Positions 52,185 through 59,974 of a stretch of 64,000 nucleotides of DNA are shown here, one piece after another. Every line of letters starts with the position of its first letter. The first letter of the stretch is position 1. The notes under the pieces were generated by a model. That model ran no database searches and was not told the DNA's origin. It saw only the letters and a list, made by a program, of their open reading frames with translations. This stretch comes from Pseudomonas viridiflava (GTDB lineage: Bacteria; Pseudomonadota; Gammaproteobacteria; Pseudomonadales; Pseudomonadaceae), in NCBI RefSeq assembly GCF_900590885.1, contig NZ_UUON01000004.1, forward strand, positions 434,001 through 498,000. The letters run 5' to 3'. A program made the position numbers and the translations under genes.

Positions 52185-53471
52185 TTACTTGGCAGACTTG
52201 ATCGCAGCGCCAAGTTTCTTGGCGGTGTCGGCCGGGTCGGCTTTCGGGTCGTTGATGTAGTTGGTCACGACGTCAAAGAACGCGCCTTGCACCGCCAGCG
52301 TAGTGGCCATGTTGTGCGCCATGCTTGGCTGCAGGCCGCCGGTCTTGGCGTCTGCCAGGAAGTCCTTGGCGGCGGTCTGGGCGCAGGAGTCGAAGCCGTA
52401 CGAGTCCATTTTGTTCAGCATGTCGTTACGCACAGGGATCGAACCCTTGTTGATGCTGAAGACTTTCTGGAAGTTTTCACCCAGCACGATTTTCGCGATG
52501 TCCTGCTGGCCAGCGGCAGTGCCTGCGTCTTTCTGCTTGAACACCGCCAGGGAGTCGATGTTGTAGGTGAAGGCTTTGTCGGTGCCCGGGAAAGCTACGC
52601 ACTCGTAGTCCTTGCCGGCGACTTTCTTGGCGGCAGTCCATTCGGACTTGGCCCAGTCACCCATGATCTGCATGCCGGCCTTGCCGTTGATGACCTTGCC
52701 CGCTTCGAGGTTCCAGTCCTGGCCTTTGCCGTCGACGTCCATGTAGGTCGCGACTTTCTTCAGCTCGGTGAGTGCCTTGACCATTTCAGGGCCGGTCAGC
52801 GCGCCGTTGTCCAGATCGACCAGGGCTTTCTTGTAGCCATCGGCACCCATCACCGACAGAACCACGGCTTCGAATACGGTGCTGTCCTGCCAAGGCTGGC
52901 CACCGTGGGCGAGCGCGATGAATCCAGCTTTTTTCAGCTTGTCGCCGGCGGCGTAGAATTCTTCAAGGGTAGTTGGGTTCTTGGTGATACCGGCTTTCTT
53001 GAAGACTTCCGGGTTGATCCACAGCCAGTTAACGCGGTGGATGTTCACCGGTACGGCCACGTAATCACCGTCGTACTTCACGGTATCGGAGACTTTTTTG
53101 TCGAGGAGGGAATCCCACTTTTCCTGCTTGGCGACGTCTTTCAGCACGTCGGTGTCGAGCAGGCCGGTGGAAGCCCATTCCTGGATGTCCGGGCCTTTGA
53201 TCTGGGCAACGCCTGGCGGGTTGCCGGCGACTGCGCGGCTTTTCAGCACGGTCATGGCCGTGGCGCCACCGCCACCTGCGACGGCACCGTCTTTCCAGGT
53301 AAAACCGTCTTTCTCAACTTGGGCCTTCAGTACATCTACAGCCGCCTTTTCACCGCCCGAAGTCCACCAATGCACAACTTCAACCGAACCTTTCGAGTCG
53401 GCGGCAAATGCACTGAGGGGAAACAAAGAGGCAATGGAAATAGCAACGGCGAGGCGATTAATCGCGTTCAT
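52185..53471 (-). CDS. gtsA: Glucose ABC transporter substrate-binding protein GtsA
   Basis: Periplasmic binding protein of 428 residues (MalE-like family 1). The signal peptide is [20 protein letters not shown], with the mature start [20 protein letters not shown], a pattern typical of glucose/mannose-binding proteins. It is first in gtsABCD-oprB. Its promoter has an inverted repeat that extends into the end of the epimerase gene. An AACAACAA Crc/Hfq motif sits before the ribosome site. In P. aeruginosa the corresponding operon is controlled by GtrS/GltR, which are absent from this window. Confidence 0.94.
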   Translation of the reverse strand: MNAINRLAVAISIASLFPLSAFAADSKGSVEVVHWWTSGGEKAAVDVLKAQVEKDGFTWKDGAVAGGGGATAMTVLKSRAVAGNPPGVAQIKGPDIQEWASTGLLDTDVLKDVAKQEKWDSLLDKKVSDTVKYDGDYVAVPVNIHRVNWLWINPEVFKKAGITKNPTTLEEFYAAGDKLKKAGFIALAHGGQPWQDSTVFEAVVLSVMGADGYKKALVDLDNGALTGPEMVKALTELKKVATYMDVDGKGQDWNLEAGKVINGKAGMQIMGDWAKSEWTAAKKVAGKDYECVAFPGTDKAFTYNIDSLAVFKQKDAGTAAGQQDIAKIVLGENFQKVFSINKGSIPVRNDMLNKMDSYGFDSCAQTAAKDFLADAKTGGLQPSMAHNMATTLAVQGAFFDVVTNYINDPKADPADTAKKLGAAIKSAK

Positions 53472-53485
53472 CTGAATACCTTTTC

Positions 53486-53493
53486 TTGTTGTT
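53486..53493 (-). promoter_or_regulatory. Crc/Hfq-type motif at gtsA start
   Basis: AACAACAA on the minus strand, 15 bases before the gtsA ATG and directly before GAAAAGG, fits AAnAAnAA. Confidence 0.6.
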
Positions 53494-53525
53494 ATGCATG
53501 CAAGTCTAGAGCTTGCGCTGCACGG

Positions 53526-53591
53526 AGTTTAAACATGGATTTTTTAAACGCAGGTAACAAAGGGATGCACAAATGTCACCACTTGGTGACA
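53526..53591 (-). promoter_or_regulatory. gtsA promoter module
   Basis: Reading the minus strand, the inverted repeat TGTCAC-N6-GTGACA (53574-53591) is followed by CATTT, then CCCTTTGTTACCTGC. A -10-like TAAACT within GTTTAAACTCCG lies at 53526-53531. The same elements with the same spacing occur before the AGE epimerase gene. No good -35 is present, which suggests an activator. Confidence 0.6.
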
Positions 53592-54835
53592 TAGCGTCCC
53601 GCCCCGATGGCACTGGCCATGCTTGGCGCTAACGGCAGCGCAGGCAGCAATACCGCTTGCCAGGCATGGTACAGGTCCGGCTTGCCACCCCAGATGGTGC
53701 TGCTGGGTTGGTTGTGCGGGTTGAGTTCGTGGTGCCAGCTGCCGTGAGTACGGTCGATAAAATGGGTTTCGCAGAACTCCCAGACGCGCCGGTACCAGGT
53801 TTCGTAATGCAACTCGCCCGTGCGTTTGAGCAGGGCCTGGGCCGCCGCGCTGGCTTCGCAATGGGTCCAGTGCAGGCGCTCGCGCACCACCGGGCGGTGG
53901 TTCCAGTCCAGGGTGTAAACGATGCCAGGGGCGCCATCCACGGCCCAGGCGTATTCGCAGGCGCTGGCGAACAAGCCCTTGGCGTCGGTCAGCAGCCAAT
54001 CCGGTGTGACCAGCCCGGCCTCCAGGCGCGCAGCCTCCAGGTGCAGCACCAGCCGCGCCCACTCGAAACCATGGCCGGGGGTGATGCCATACGGGCGGAA
54101 GCCGTCGGCGGGGTTGTCTTCGTTGTAGCCCAGCCGCGGTTGCCACTGGGCGTCGAAATGCTCAATCACCATGAACTGGTTGCCAGCGGCATGGGTGTGG
54201 ATCACGCGCTCGACAATGCGCAACGCGCGGTCGAGCCAGCGCGTATCGCCGGTGACATCCGCCAGCGCGAGGAAGGCTTCGGTGGCGTGCATATTGCTGT
54301 TGGCGCCGCGATAGGCTTCGACGCTGCTCCAGTCCTGGGCAAAGGACTCGAGCATCACGCCCTCCTCTTCGCTCCAGAAAAACTGCTCGATGATATGGAT
54401 GGCGTCGTTCAACAGGTTTTGCGCGCCCGGTGCGCCGGCCACCACGGCCGAGCTGGCGGCCAGGGCGACAAAGGCGTGCAGGTACGCGGCCTTGCCACGA
54501 TTGCCGTCGACGGCCTGGGGCGCGGCAAACCAGCCACCGTGTTCGCTGTCACGCAGCGGACCACTCAGGGCCGCAACGCCATGCGCGACCAGATCGGCAT
54601 AGCCCGGCAGGCCGAGGGCGTGAGCCATGGCGAAGCTGTGGGTCATGCGGGCGGTGTTCATGGTTTCGGCGTGGGCATTGGTTGGCAGCTGGCCTTTATC
54701 GTCCAGGTTGCCAAAGCCATCGGGCAGTCGCGAGGCCTTGGCAAATGCCAGCAGGCGCTGGCCTTCGGCGGCAAGCCAGGCGTGGTGGGCAGGTGCATTC
54801 AGCCAACTGCTGGCAGGCAGTGGTTGCGTGGTCAT
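53576..54835 (-). CDS. AGE-family sugar epimerase/isomerase
   Basis: Protein of 419 residues with the (alpha/alpha)6-barrel of N-acylglucosamine 2-epimerase, YihS and mannose isomerase. Family stretches: ANSNMHATEAFLALADVTGD, GITPGHGFEWARLVLHLEAA (catalytic His) and HWTHCEASAAAQALLKRTG. It likely interconverts aldose and ketose or C2 epimers such as mannose, fructose and glucose. The lack of N-acetyl sugar genes nearby argues against N-acylglucosamine. It is upstream of gtsA, ends 105 bases before it and shares its promoter type. Its last codons and stop are part of the gtsA operator. Confidence 0.85.
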   Translation of the reverse strand: MTTQPLPASSWLNAPAHHAWLAAEGQRLLAFAKASRLPDGFGNLDDKGQLPTNAHAETMNTARMTHSFAMAHALGLPGYADLVAHGVAALSGPLRDSEHGGWFAAPQAVDGNRGKAAYLHAFVALAASSAVVAGAPGAQNLLNDAIHIIEQFFWSEEEGVMLESFAQDWSSVEAYRGANSNMHATEAFLALADVTGDTRWLDRALRIVERVIHTHAAGNQFMVIEHFDAQWQPRLGYNEDNPADGFRPYGITPGHGFEWARLVLHLEAARLEAGLVTPDWLLTDAKGLFASACEYAWAVDGAPGIVYTLDWNHRPVVRERLHWTHCEASAAAQALLKRTGELHYETWYRRVWEFCETHFIDRTHGSWHHELNPHNQPSSTIWGGKPDLYHAWQAVLLPALPLAPSMASAIGAGRYVTKW

Positions 54836-54844
54836 GGGTGGCCC

Positions 54845-54852
54845 TTATTATT
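54845..54852 (-). promoter_or_regulatory. Crc/Hfq-type motif at the AGE epimerase start
   Basis: AATAATAA on the minus strand, nine bases before the ATG and overlapping the AAGGG ribosome site, fits AAnAAnAA. Confidence 0.5.
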
Positions 54853-54869
54853 TTTTGTGGGATGACCGG

Positions 54870-54935
54870 AGTCTAAACAAGGGCACGGGAGGGGCAAGTA
54901 ACGAAGGGGATGGGAAATGTCACAAGGTGGTGACA
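54870..54935 (-). promoter_or_regulatory. AGE epimerase promoter module
   Basis: On the minus strand TGTCAC-N6-GTGACA (54918-54935) is followed by ATTT, CCCCTTCGTTACTTGC and a -10-like TAGACT inside GTTTAGACTCCG (54870-54875). The inverted repeat lies 43 bases from the -10, exactly as at gtsA. Confidence 0.6.
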
Positions 54936-54976
54936 ATCTTTGCAACCCCAGCCTTCTTAACTATTGTTCGCAGCTT

Positions 54977-55011
54977 AAATGTGGGAGGGGACTTGCCCCC
55001 TCCCACATTTG
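54977..55011. repeat. Collapsed REP hairpin
   Basis: AAATGTGGGAGGGG, loop ACTTG and CCCCTCCCACATTT pair. It lies after the gene ending at 55025 on the minus strand, between it and the epimerase promoter. Confidence 0.85.
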
Positions 55012-55024
55012 ATCCCAGGATCGA

Positions 55025-55870
55025 CTATTGAGTCAGCGGTGTAACCCGGGCCGGCGCATTCACTTGCTGGCTCAAGCTCTGCACCTGGCTCTGCAAGGTG
55101 GTGATGTTGCGCGTGGTCTGGATACGGAACACGTCGAACTCTTTATTGGTCGGCGCATCGCTGTTGGCCGGCTGGTTGTCCTGGGCGCTCTTGAGCACCA
55201 CCAGGTCCTGCTCGATACGGGCGATGGCCGCGCTCGGGTTGCCCTGTTTCTTCAGCGCGGCGACATCGGCAACCAGTTCCTTGATCTCGCTATCGCGCTT
55301 GCCGGCATCGCCTTGCGCCGCCTTGAGGGTCGCCACCGCGTCGGTCAGCGCCTGCACCTGGCCTTGCAGCTTGGTATTGGCGTTCGACAGGTCGGTGGTG
55401 CTGGCAGTCATCTGCGCCAGGCGCTTGTCCAGTTCGGTGGCCTGGCCGGCCACGCCGACTTGCTGCTTGCCCTGCTCCTGCAGTTGGGTTTCCAACTGCT
55501 TGATCTGCAACTTCAGCGCTTCGCTGCCGTTGTTCACACTGGCTTGGCTGGCCACCACCTTGCCGGAAATGTCCTGCAGCCGCCCTGCCGCTTCTTCGCT
55601 GATGCGCGCAAAGCTTTCCTGGGTGGCGACCAGTTGCTGGCCCATCAGGGAAATCTGCTGGAAGCTCCACCAGGCCAGGCCGGCGAAGGCGATCAGCAGT
55701 GCGCCGACCAAGGCCCACAACGGGCCGGTACTGGCGCTCTTGACCTTGACCACCGGGGTTGTGCGCGAGCGCACGGACGTGGCAGGGCTCGGCTCGAAAT
55801 CATCGTCGTCCCCCTGGTCGGCCCGCAGGCTGGGAACATTGTCGAAGTCGTCGTTGGCATCGTTACGCAT
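55025..55870 (-). CDS. Single-pass membrane coiled-coil protein of unknown function
   Basis: Protein of 281 residues. The N-terminal 48 residues are acidic and cytoplasmic by charge, then one membrane helix (ALVGALLIAFAGLAWWSFQQ). A long periplasmic part (about 70-270) follows, with heptad repeats typical of a coiled coil (LKLQIKQLETQLQEQGKQQ, LQGQVQALTDAVATLKAAQ). No enzyme motif is seen. It is a conserved Pseudomonas type, often annotated as ATPase-like or hypothetical, but I see no P-loop. It lies downstream of the dehydrogenase gene on the same strand. Confidence 0.75.
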   Translation of the reverse strand: MRNDANDDFDNVPSLRADQGDDDDFEPSPATSVRSRTTPVVKVKSASTGPLWALVGALLIAFAGLAWWSFQQISLMGQQLVATQESFARISEEAAGRLQDISGKVVASQASVNNGSEALKLQIKQLETQLQEQGKQQVGVAGQATELDKRLAQMTASTTDLSNANTKLQGQVQALTDAVATLKAAQGDAGKRDSEIKELVADVAALKKQGNPSAAIARIEQDLVVLKSAQDNQPANSDAPTNKEFDVFRIQTTRNITTLQSQVQSLSQQVNAPARVTPLTQ

Positions 55871-55998
55871 GAATCAAACCCTGAATCGGTGAGATGGCTA
55901 CCTGTAAGGCCGAGCGACGGGAGTATAAACCGCAGCCCCGCCGCACTGATCGACCCGGAACCCTGAATTCGGTTCCCGATGTGTTGCTGCTTGTGAGC

Positions 55999-56997
55999 TT
56001 AATGACGCCCTGGATCCTGGGCCTTCCACCAACTGCAGAACTCGTCGAGGGCGGTCCACAGGCTGACTTTGGGCTCGTAGTCCAGATAATGCCTGGCCCG
56101 GCTGATGTCGAGGGTGAAATCTTTGTTCATCACCTGCATGCCCAAGCGCGACAAGGCCGGCTCCGGGCGCCCGGGCCACAGCGCGCAGAATGCCTCGTTC
56201 AGCGCAGCCACGCTGTAGGACAAACCGTAGGAGCGATACCGCGTAACCTGGGGCAACTCCATCTGGCGCATCACATAGTTCACCACATCCCACACCGGCA
56301 CCGGCGTGCCGTTGCTGATGTTGTAGGCCTTGCCCAACGCCGAGCCGGTGGCGAGCAAACTGCTCAGCAGGGCTTCGTTGAGGTTGTGCACACTGGTGAA
56401 GTCGACCTTGTTGAGGCCATCGCCGACGATCGCCAGGCGGTTCTTGCGCTGCATTTTCAGCAGGCGCGGGAAGATGCTCATGTCACCGGCGCCGGTCACA
56501 AACCGCGGGCGCAGGGCCAGTACTTCGAGGCCGAACTCCTGGGCGCCGAACACTTTCTGCTCAGCCAGGTATTTGGTCGCGGCGTAGGGGTGCTTGAAGC
56601 GCTTGGGCACTTGCTCTTCGGTCAGCCCCAGGTGGTCGCGCCCGTCGAAGTAGATCGACGGCGACGACAAATGCACCAGGCGCCCGACCCGCTGCTTGAG
56701 GCAGGCTTCGACGACGTTTTCGGTGACCAGCACATTGCCCTGGTGAAAGTCCTGATACTTGCCCCACAACCCCACGGCGCCAGCGCAATGCACCACGGCT
56801 TCGACGTCGCGGCACAGGGTGCGCACCAGGTCGGCGTCATTCAAATCACCCTGGATAAACTCGGCGCCGCGCCTTACCAGGTGTTCCACACCTTCGGCGC
56901 GCCGCCCGTTGACCCGCACGTCGAGGCCTTGCTCCAGGGCGAAACGCGCAAAGCGCCCGCCGATGAAGCCGCTTGCGCCGGTGACCAGAATTTTCAT
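55999..56997 (-). CDS. NAD(P)-dependent epimerase/dehydratase (3-beta-HSD-like)
   Basis: Extended SDR of 332 residues. The cofactor motif is ILVTGASGFIGGRFARFALE and the catalytic YAATKYLAE (Tyr-x3-Lys). The middle region VHCAGAVGLWGKYQDFHQGN and the later VDFTSVHNLNEALLSSLLAT resemble 3-beta-hydroxysteroid dehydrogenase/isomerase-type and sterol-related SDRs. The substrate is unknown. It is upstream of the coiled-coil membrane protein gene (128 bases), possibly in one transcript, and is followed upstream by argP. Confidence 0.85.
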   Translation of the reverse strand: MKILVTGASGFIGGRFARFALEQGLDVRVNGRRAEGVEHLVRRGAEFIQGDLNDADLVRTLCRDVEAVVHCAGAVGLWGKYQDFHQGNVLVTENVVEACLKQRVGRLVHLSSPSIYFDGRDHLGLTEEQVPKRFKHPYAATKYLAEQKVFGAQEFGLEVLALRPRFVTGAGDMSIFPRLLKMQRKNRLAIVGDGLNKVDFTSVHNLNEALLSSLLATGSALGKAYNISNGTPVPVWDVVNYVMRQMELPQVTRYRSYGLSYSVAALNEAFCALWPGRPEPALSRLGMQVMNKDFTLDISRARHYLDYEPKVSLWTALDEFCSWWKAQDPGRH

Positions 56998-57049
56998 GTA
57001 TTACCCCGTGTACTTTCGTTTTTCATCGCTGTTGCCTTGACGCCCGCCA

Positions 57050-57943
57050 TCACTCCAACGGCACCAACCATTGGCCGCACGCCTGGGCCAAGTGGTCGGT
57101 CAACAGGCTCAACAGTTGCCCGCCACTGCGCCAATGATGCCAGTACAACGGCACATCGATGGGCTTATCTGGCAATAACTCCACCAGTACGCCGCGTTCC
57201 AGCTGGTCGCGCACCTGCAATTCGGGCACCAGGCCCCAGCCGAGCCCGGCTTCGGTGAGGCGGATAAAGCCTTCGGACGATGGGCATAAATGGTGTTCGA
57301 AACCGCCGTCCACACCCAGCGATGCCAGGTAGCGATGCTGTAGGAAGTCGTCCGGGCCGAACACCAGCGCGGGTGTGCGCGCCAGTTGGTCGGCGCGCAC
57401 GCCCTGGGGAAAATGCCGCGCAATAAATGCCGGGCTTGCCAGCGCCCGATAGCGCATGGCGCCGAGCAACAAGCTGCGTGCACCGGCCACCGGGCGTTCG
57501 CTGGCGCAGATGCAGGCGGCGACTTCACCGGCGCGCATGCGTTTGAGGCCTACGGTCTGGTCTTCCACCACCAGGTCGAGGAGCAAATGCTGCTCGGCAC
57601 AAAACCCGCTGACCGCCTCGGCCCACCAGGTGGCCAGGCTGTCGGCATTCAGCGCGATACGCAGGCGTTCGGGCATGCCCTCGGCGTCCAGCGCCGGCAC
57701 CTGGCTTTGCAGGTCGCGCTCGAGCAAGCGCACCTGCTGGACATGGTTGAGCAGGCGCCGGCCGATATCCGTCGGCGTCGGCGGTGTAGCCCGCACCAGC
57801 ACCGGCTGGCCGATGCGCGCCTCGAGCAGTTTGATCCGCTGGGAAATCGCCGACTGCGACAGCCCCAGCACCTGGGCGCCGCGCTCGAAGCCGGCCTGTT
57901 CCACCACCGCCGCGAGGGCGGAGAGCAATTTATAGTCGAACAT
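57050..57943 (-). CDS. argP: ArgP (IciA) LysR-type regulator
   Basis: LysR regulator of 297 residues. The start MFDYKLLSALAAVVEQAGFE and recognition region LSQSAISQRIKLLEARIGQP match ArgP. The effector domain has the family stretch LNADSLATWWAEAVSGFCAE. ArgP senses arginine and lysine and activates the exporter gene argO. Here the LysE-type exporter gene lies 505 bases away on the other strand, behind a small ACT-domain gene, so the divergent 98-base region is the likely target. I chose ATG 57943. Confidence 0.92.
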   Translation of the reverse strand: MFDYKLLSALAAVVEQAGFERGAQVLGLSQSAISQRIKLLEARIGQPVLVRATPPTPTDIGRRLLNHVQQVRLLERDLQSQVPALDAEGMPERLRIALNADSLATWWAEAVSGFCAEQHLLLDLVVEDQTVGLKRMRAGEVAACICASERPVAGARSLLLGAMRYRALASPAFIARHFPQGVRADQLARTPALVFGPDDFLQHRYLASLGVDGGFEHHLCPSSEGFIRLTEAGLGWGLVPELQVRDQLERGVLVELLPDKPIDVPLYWHHWRSGGQLLSLLTDHLAQACGQWLVPLE

Positions 57944-58041
57944 CAGTTTCTCTAATGAGCGATCAGCAATATTGGTTTTTCTTATACAGCCCGTCCCATG
58001 AGAATAGCCAGCATCGCGTCTCTCTTTATAAGGAACCTCAC

Positions 58042-58443
58042 ATGGCTGGCGAAACCGCCCTGGCAACCCTGCTGCGCAGCATGAGCCCGCAGCTCAACGA
58101 CGGTGACTACGTGTTCTGCACCCTGCCCGACAACCGCATCCCGCCGGGCTGCGAGGTGATCGGCAGCTTTCGTGAACAGGAAGGCCTGACGCTGATTGTC
58201 GAGCGCCAACAGGCAGAGCAGGCGGGCCTGGCCTTCGACTATGTGGCCGCATGGATCACCTTGAACGTGCATTCGGCCCTGGAAGCCGTGGGCCTGACCG
58301 CCGCCTTCGCCAGTGCGCTGGGCCAGGCCGGTATCAGTTGCAACGTGATTGCCGGTTATTACCACGACCACCTGTTTGTCGGCCGCGCAGATGCCGAGCG
58401 CGCCATGGATGTGCTGCGCCACTTGGCGGCCAACGCGGAGTAA
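58042..58443 (+). CDS. ACT-domain protein
   Basis: Protein of 133 residues that looks like one or two ACT-type ligand-binding folds (EVIGSFREQEGLTLIVERQQ, then WITLNVHSALEAVGLTAAFA and NVIAGYYHDHLFVGRADAER). Such domains bind amino acids. It is divergent from argP and five bases upstream of the exporter gene, so it may modulate basic amino acid export or its control (inference). I chose ATG 58042 with AAGGAACCTCAC before it; a longer frame starts at 57955. Confidence 0.78.
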   Translation: MAGETALATLLRSMSPQLNDGDYVFCTLPDNRIPPGCEVIGSFREQEGLTLIVERQQAEQAGLAFDYVAAWITLNVHSALEAVGLTAAFASALGQAGISCNVIAGYYHDHLFVGRADAERAMDVLRHLAANAE

Positions 58444-58448
58444 AACCT

Positions 58449-59051
58449 ATGTGGCAAAGCTACCTGAATGGCCTGTTGGTGGCCCTGGGCCTGATCATGG
58501 CAATCGGCACCCAAAACGCTTTTGTCCTGGCGCAAAGCCTGCGCCGCGAGCACCACCTGCCGGTGGCGGCGCTGTGTGTGGTGTGTGACGCCTTGCTGGT
58601 GGCGGCCGGGGTATTCGGCCTGGCCACCGTGCTGGCGCAGAACCCGCTGCTGCTGGCGGTTGCGCGTTGGGGCGGCGCGGCGTTCCTGCTGTGGTACGGC
58701 ACCCTGGCATTGCGTCGGGCGTGTTCGAAACAGAGCCTGGAGCAAGGCGGCAACCTCAAGGTGCGTTCGTTGCGCGCCGTGTTGCTCAGCGCTTTGGCGG
58801 TCACGCTGCTCAACCCCCACGTGTACCTGGACACGGTGTTGCTGATTGGTTCGCTGGGCGCGCAACAGACCGAACCCGGCGCCTATGTGGCCGGCGCCGC
58901 CAGCGCATCACTGCTGTGGTTTTCTACCCTGGCGCTGGGGGCGGCATGGCTGGCGCCGTGGCTGGCACGCCCGGCCACATGGCGCCTGTTGGATCTGTTG
59001 GTGGCGGTAATGATGTTCAGCGTGGCCTACCAATTAATAAGCGCGCCGTGA
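58449..59051 (+). CDS. argO: LysE/ArgO-family amino acid exporter
   Basis: Inner-membrane exporter of 200 residues with about six hydrophobic segments. The family start GLIMAIGTQNAFVLAQSLRR is present, then CDALLVAAGVFGLATVLAQ and the conserved LLNPHVYLDTVLLIGSLGA. It exports arginine and/or lysine. It is linked with argP and an ACT-domain gene. The specificity is inferred from the family and from argP. Confidence 0.92.
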   Translation: MWQSYLNGLLVALGLIMAIGTQNAFVLAQSLRREHHLPVAALCVVCDALLVAAGVFGLATVLAQNPLLLAVARWGGAAFLLWYGTLALRRACSKQSLEQGGNLKVRSLRAVLLSALAVTLLNPHVYLDTVLLIGSLGAQQTEPGAYVAGAASASLLWFSTLALGAAWLAPWLARPATWRLLDLLVAVMMFSVAYQLISAP

Positions 59052-59228
59052 ACTTATTCCAAAAGGCTCTGGAACCTCTATCCCACACAGTTGTTGCGTG
59101 GTTTTGCCGCACCCCCGGTGCTATGATCCTGCCCCTGCGCCGCAAAGAGTACAAACTCCCCGGCGCTTGTTTGGCCGCCCGTGATCGGCCTTGCGCTCAC
59201 CGCAACTGACCTGATTAGGAGAATCATC

Positions 59229-59825
59229 ATGGCTTTCGAATTGCCGCCGCTGCCCTACGCACACGATGCCCTGCAGCCGCACATCTCCAAGGAAACCTTG
59301 GAATATCACCACGACAAGCACCACAACACCTATGTCGTGAACCTGAACAACCTGGTGCCAGGCACCGAGTTCGAAGGCAAGACCCTGGAAGAGATCGTCA
59401 AGTCCTCTTCGGGCGGCATCTTCAACAACGCCGCTCAGGTCTGGAACCACACCTTCTACTGGAACTGCCTGGCGCCAAACGCCGGTGGTCAACCGACCGG
59501 CGCACTGGCTGAGGCGATCAACGCTTCGTTCGGTTCGTTCGACAAGTTCAAGGAAGAGTTCACCAAGACGTCCGTCGGCACCTTCGGTTCCGGTTGGGGC
59601 TGGCTGGTGAAAAAGGCTGACGGTTCCCTGGCCCTGGCCAGCACCATCGGCGCCGGCAACCCGCTGACCAACGGCGACACCCCGCTGCTGACCTGCGACG
59701 TCTGGGAACACGCCTACTACATCGACTACCGCAACGTGCGTCCAAAGTATGTGGAAGCGTTCTGGAACCTGGTCAACTGGAAGTTCGTGGCTGAGCAGTT
59801 CGAAGGCAAGACCTTCACTGCCTAA
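59229..59825 (+). CDS. sodB: Iron superoxide dismutase SodB
   Basis: Cytoplasmic Fe-SOD of 198 residues that dismutates superoxide. Metal ligands are visible: His in [13 protein letters not shown], His in [11 protein letters not shown], and Asp and His in [12 protein letters not shown]. The Gln before the second ligand (AAQVWNH) favours iron over manganese. ATG 59229 follows TTAGGAGAATCATC. A -10-like TATGAT lies at about 59133. In P. aeruginosa sodB is directly followed by bifA; here a small orphan gene intervenes. The terminator is right after the stop. Confidence 0.97.
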   Translation: MAFELPPLPYAHDALQPHISKETLEYHHDKHHNTYVVNLNNLVPGTEFEGKTLEEIVKSSSGGIFNNAAQVWNHTFYWNCLAPNAGGQPTGALAEAINASFGSFDKFKEEFTKTSVGTFGSGWGWLVKKADGSLALASTIGAGNPLTNGDTPLLTCDVWEHAYYIDYRNVRPKYVEAFWNLVNWKFVAEQFEGKTFTA

Positions 59826-59846
59826 GCACTGCTTGCAGTAAAAAAG

Positions 59847-59871
59847 AGCCCGGCGATTGCCGGGCTTTTTT
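59847..59871 (+). terminator. Rho-independent terminator of sodB
   Basis: AGCCCGGC and GCCGGGCT form an eight-base stem with loop GATT, followed by TTTTTT, 22 bases after the sodB stop. Confidence 0.93.
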
Positions 59872-59900
59872 GTGGGCGGTAAATAGTAGTTACATCCAGG

Positions 59901-59929
59901 GGAACTCAATGCACGGAGTTTGCCACGTA
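59901..59929 (+). promoter_or_regulatory. Perfect hrp-box (HrpL-type) promoter match
   Basis: GGAACT, exactly 16 bases, then CCACGTA, with G before GGAACT. This fits the hrp-box pattern KGGARCY-N15/16-CCACNNA at every defined position. It lies 46 bases before the ATG of a low-GC orphan gene, at ordinary promoter distance. Confidence 0.55.
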
Positions 59930-59974
59930 GTCAGCGTGAGGAATTCACCTCTCGTACCTGTCGGAGAAACTACT

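Noticed and set aside
59901..59929. Reading the hrp-box as an AlgU (GAACTT-type) promoter
   Set aside because: The -35 GAACTC is only fair, and no TCTGA or TCCAA is found 16-17 bases downstream, while CCACGTA fits HrpL exactly.
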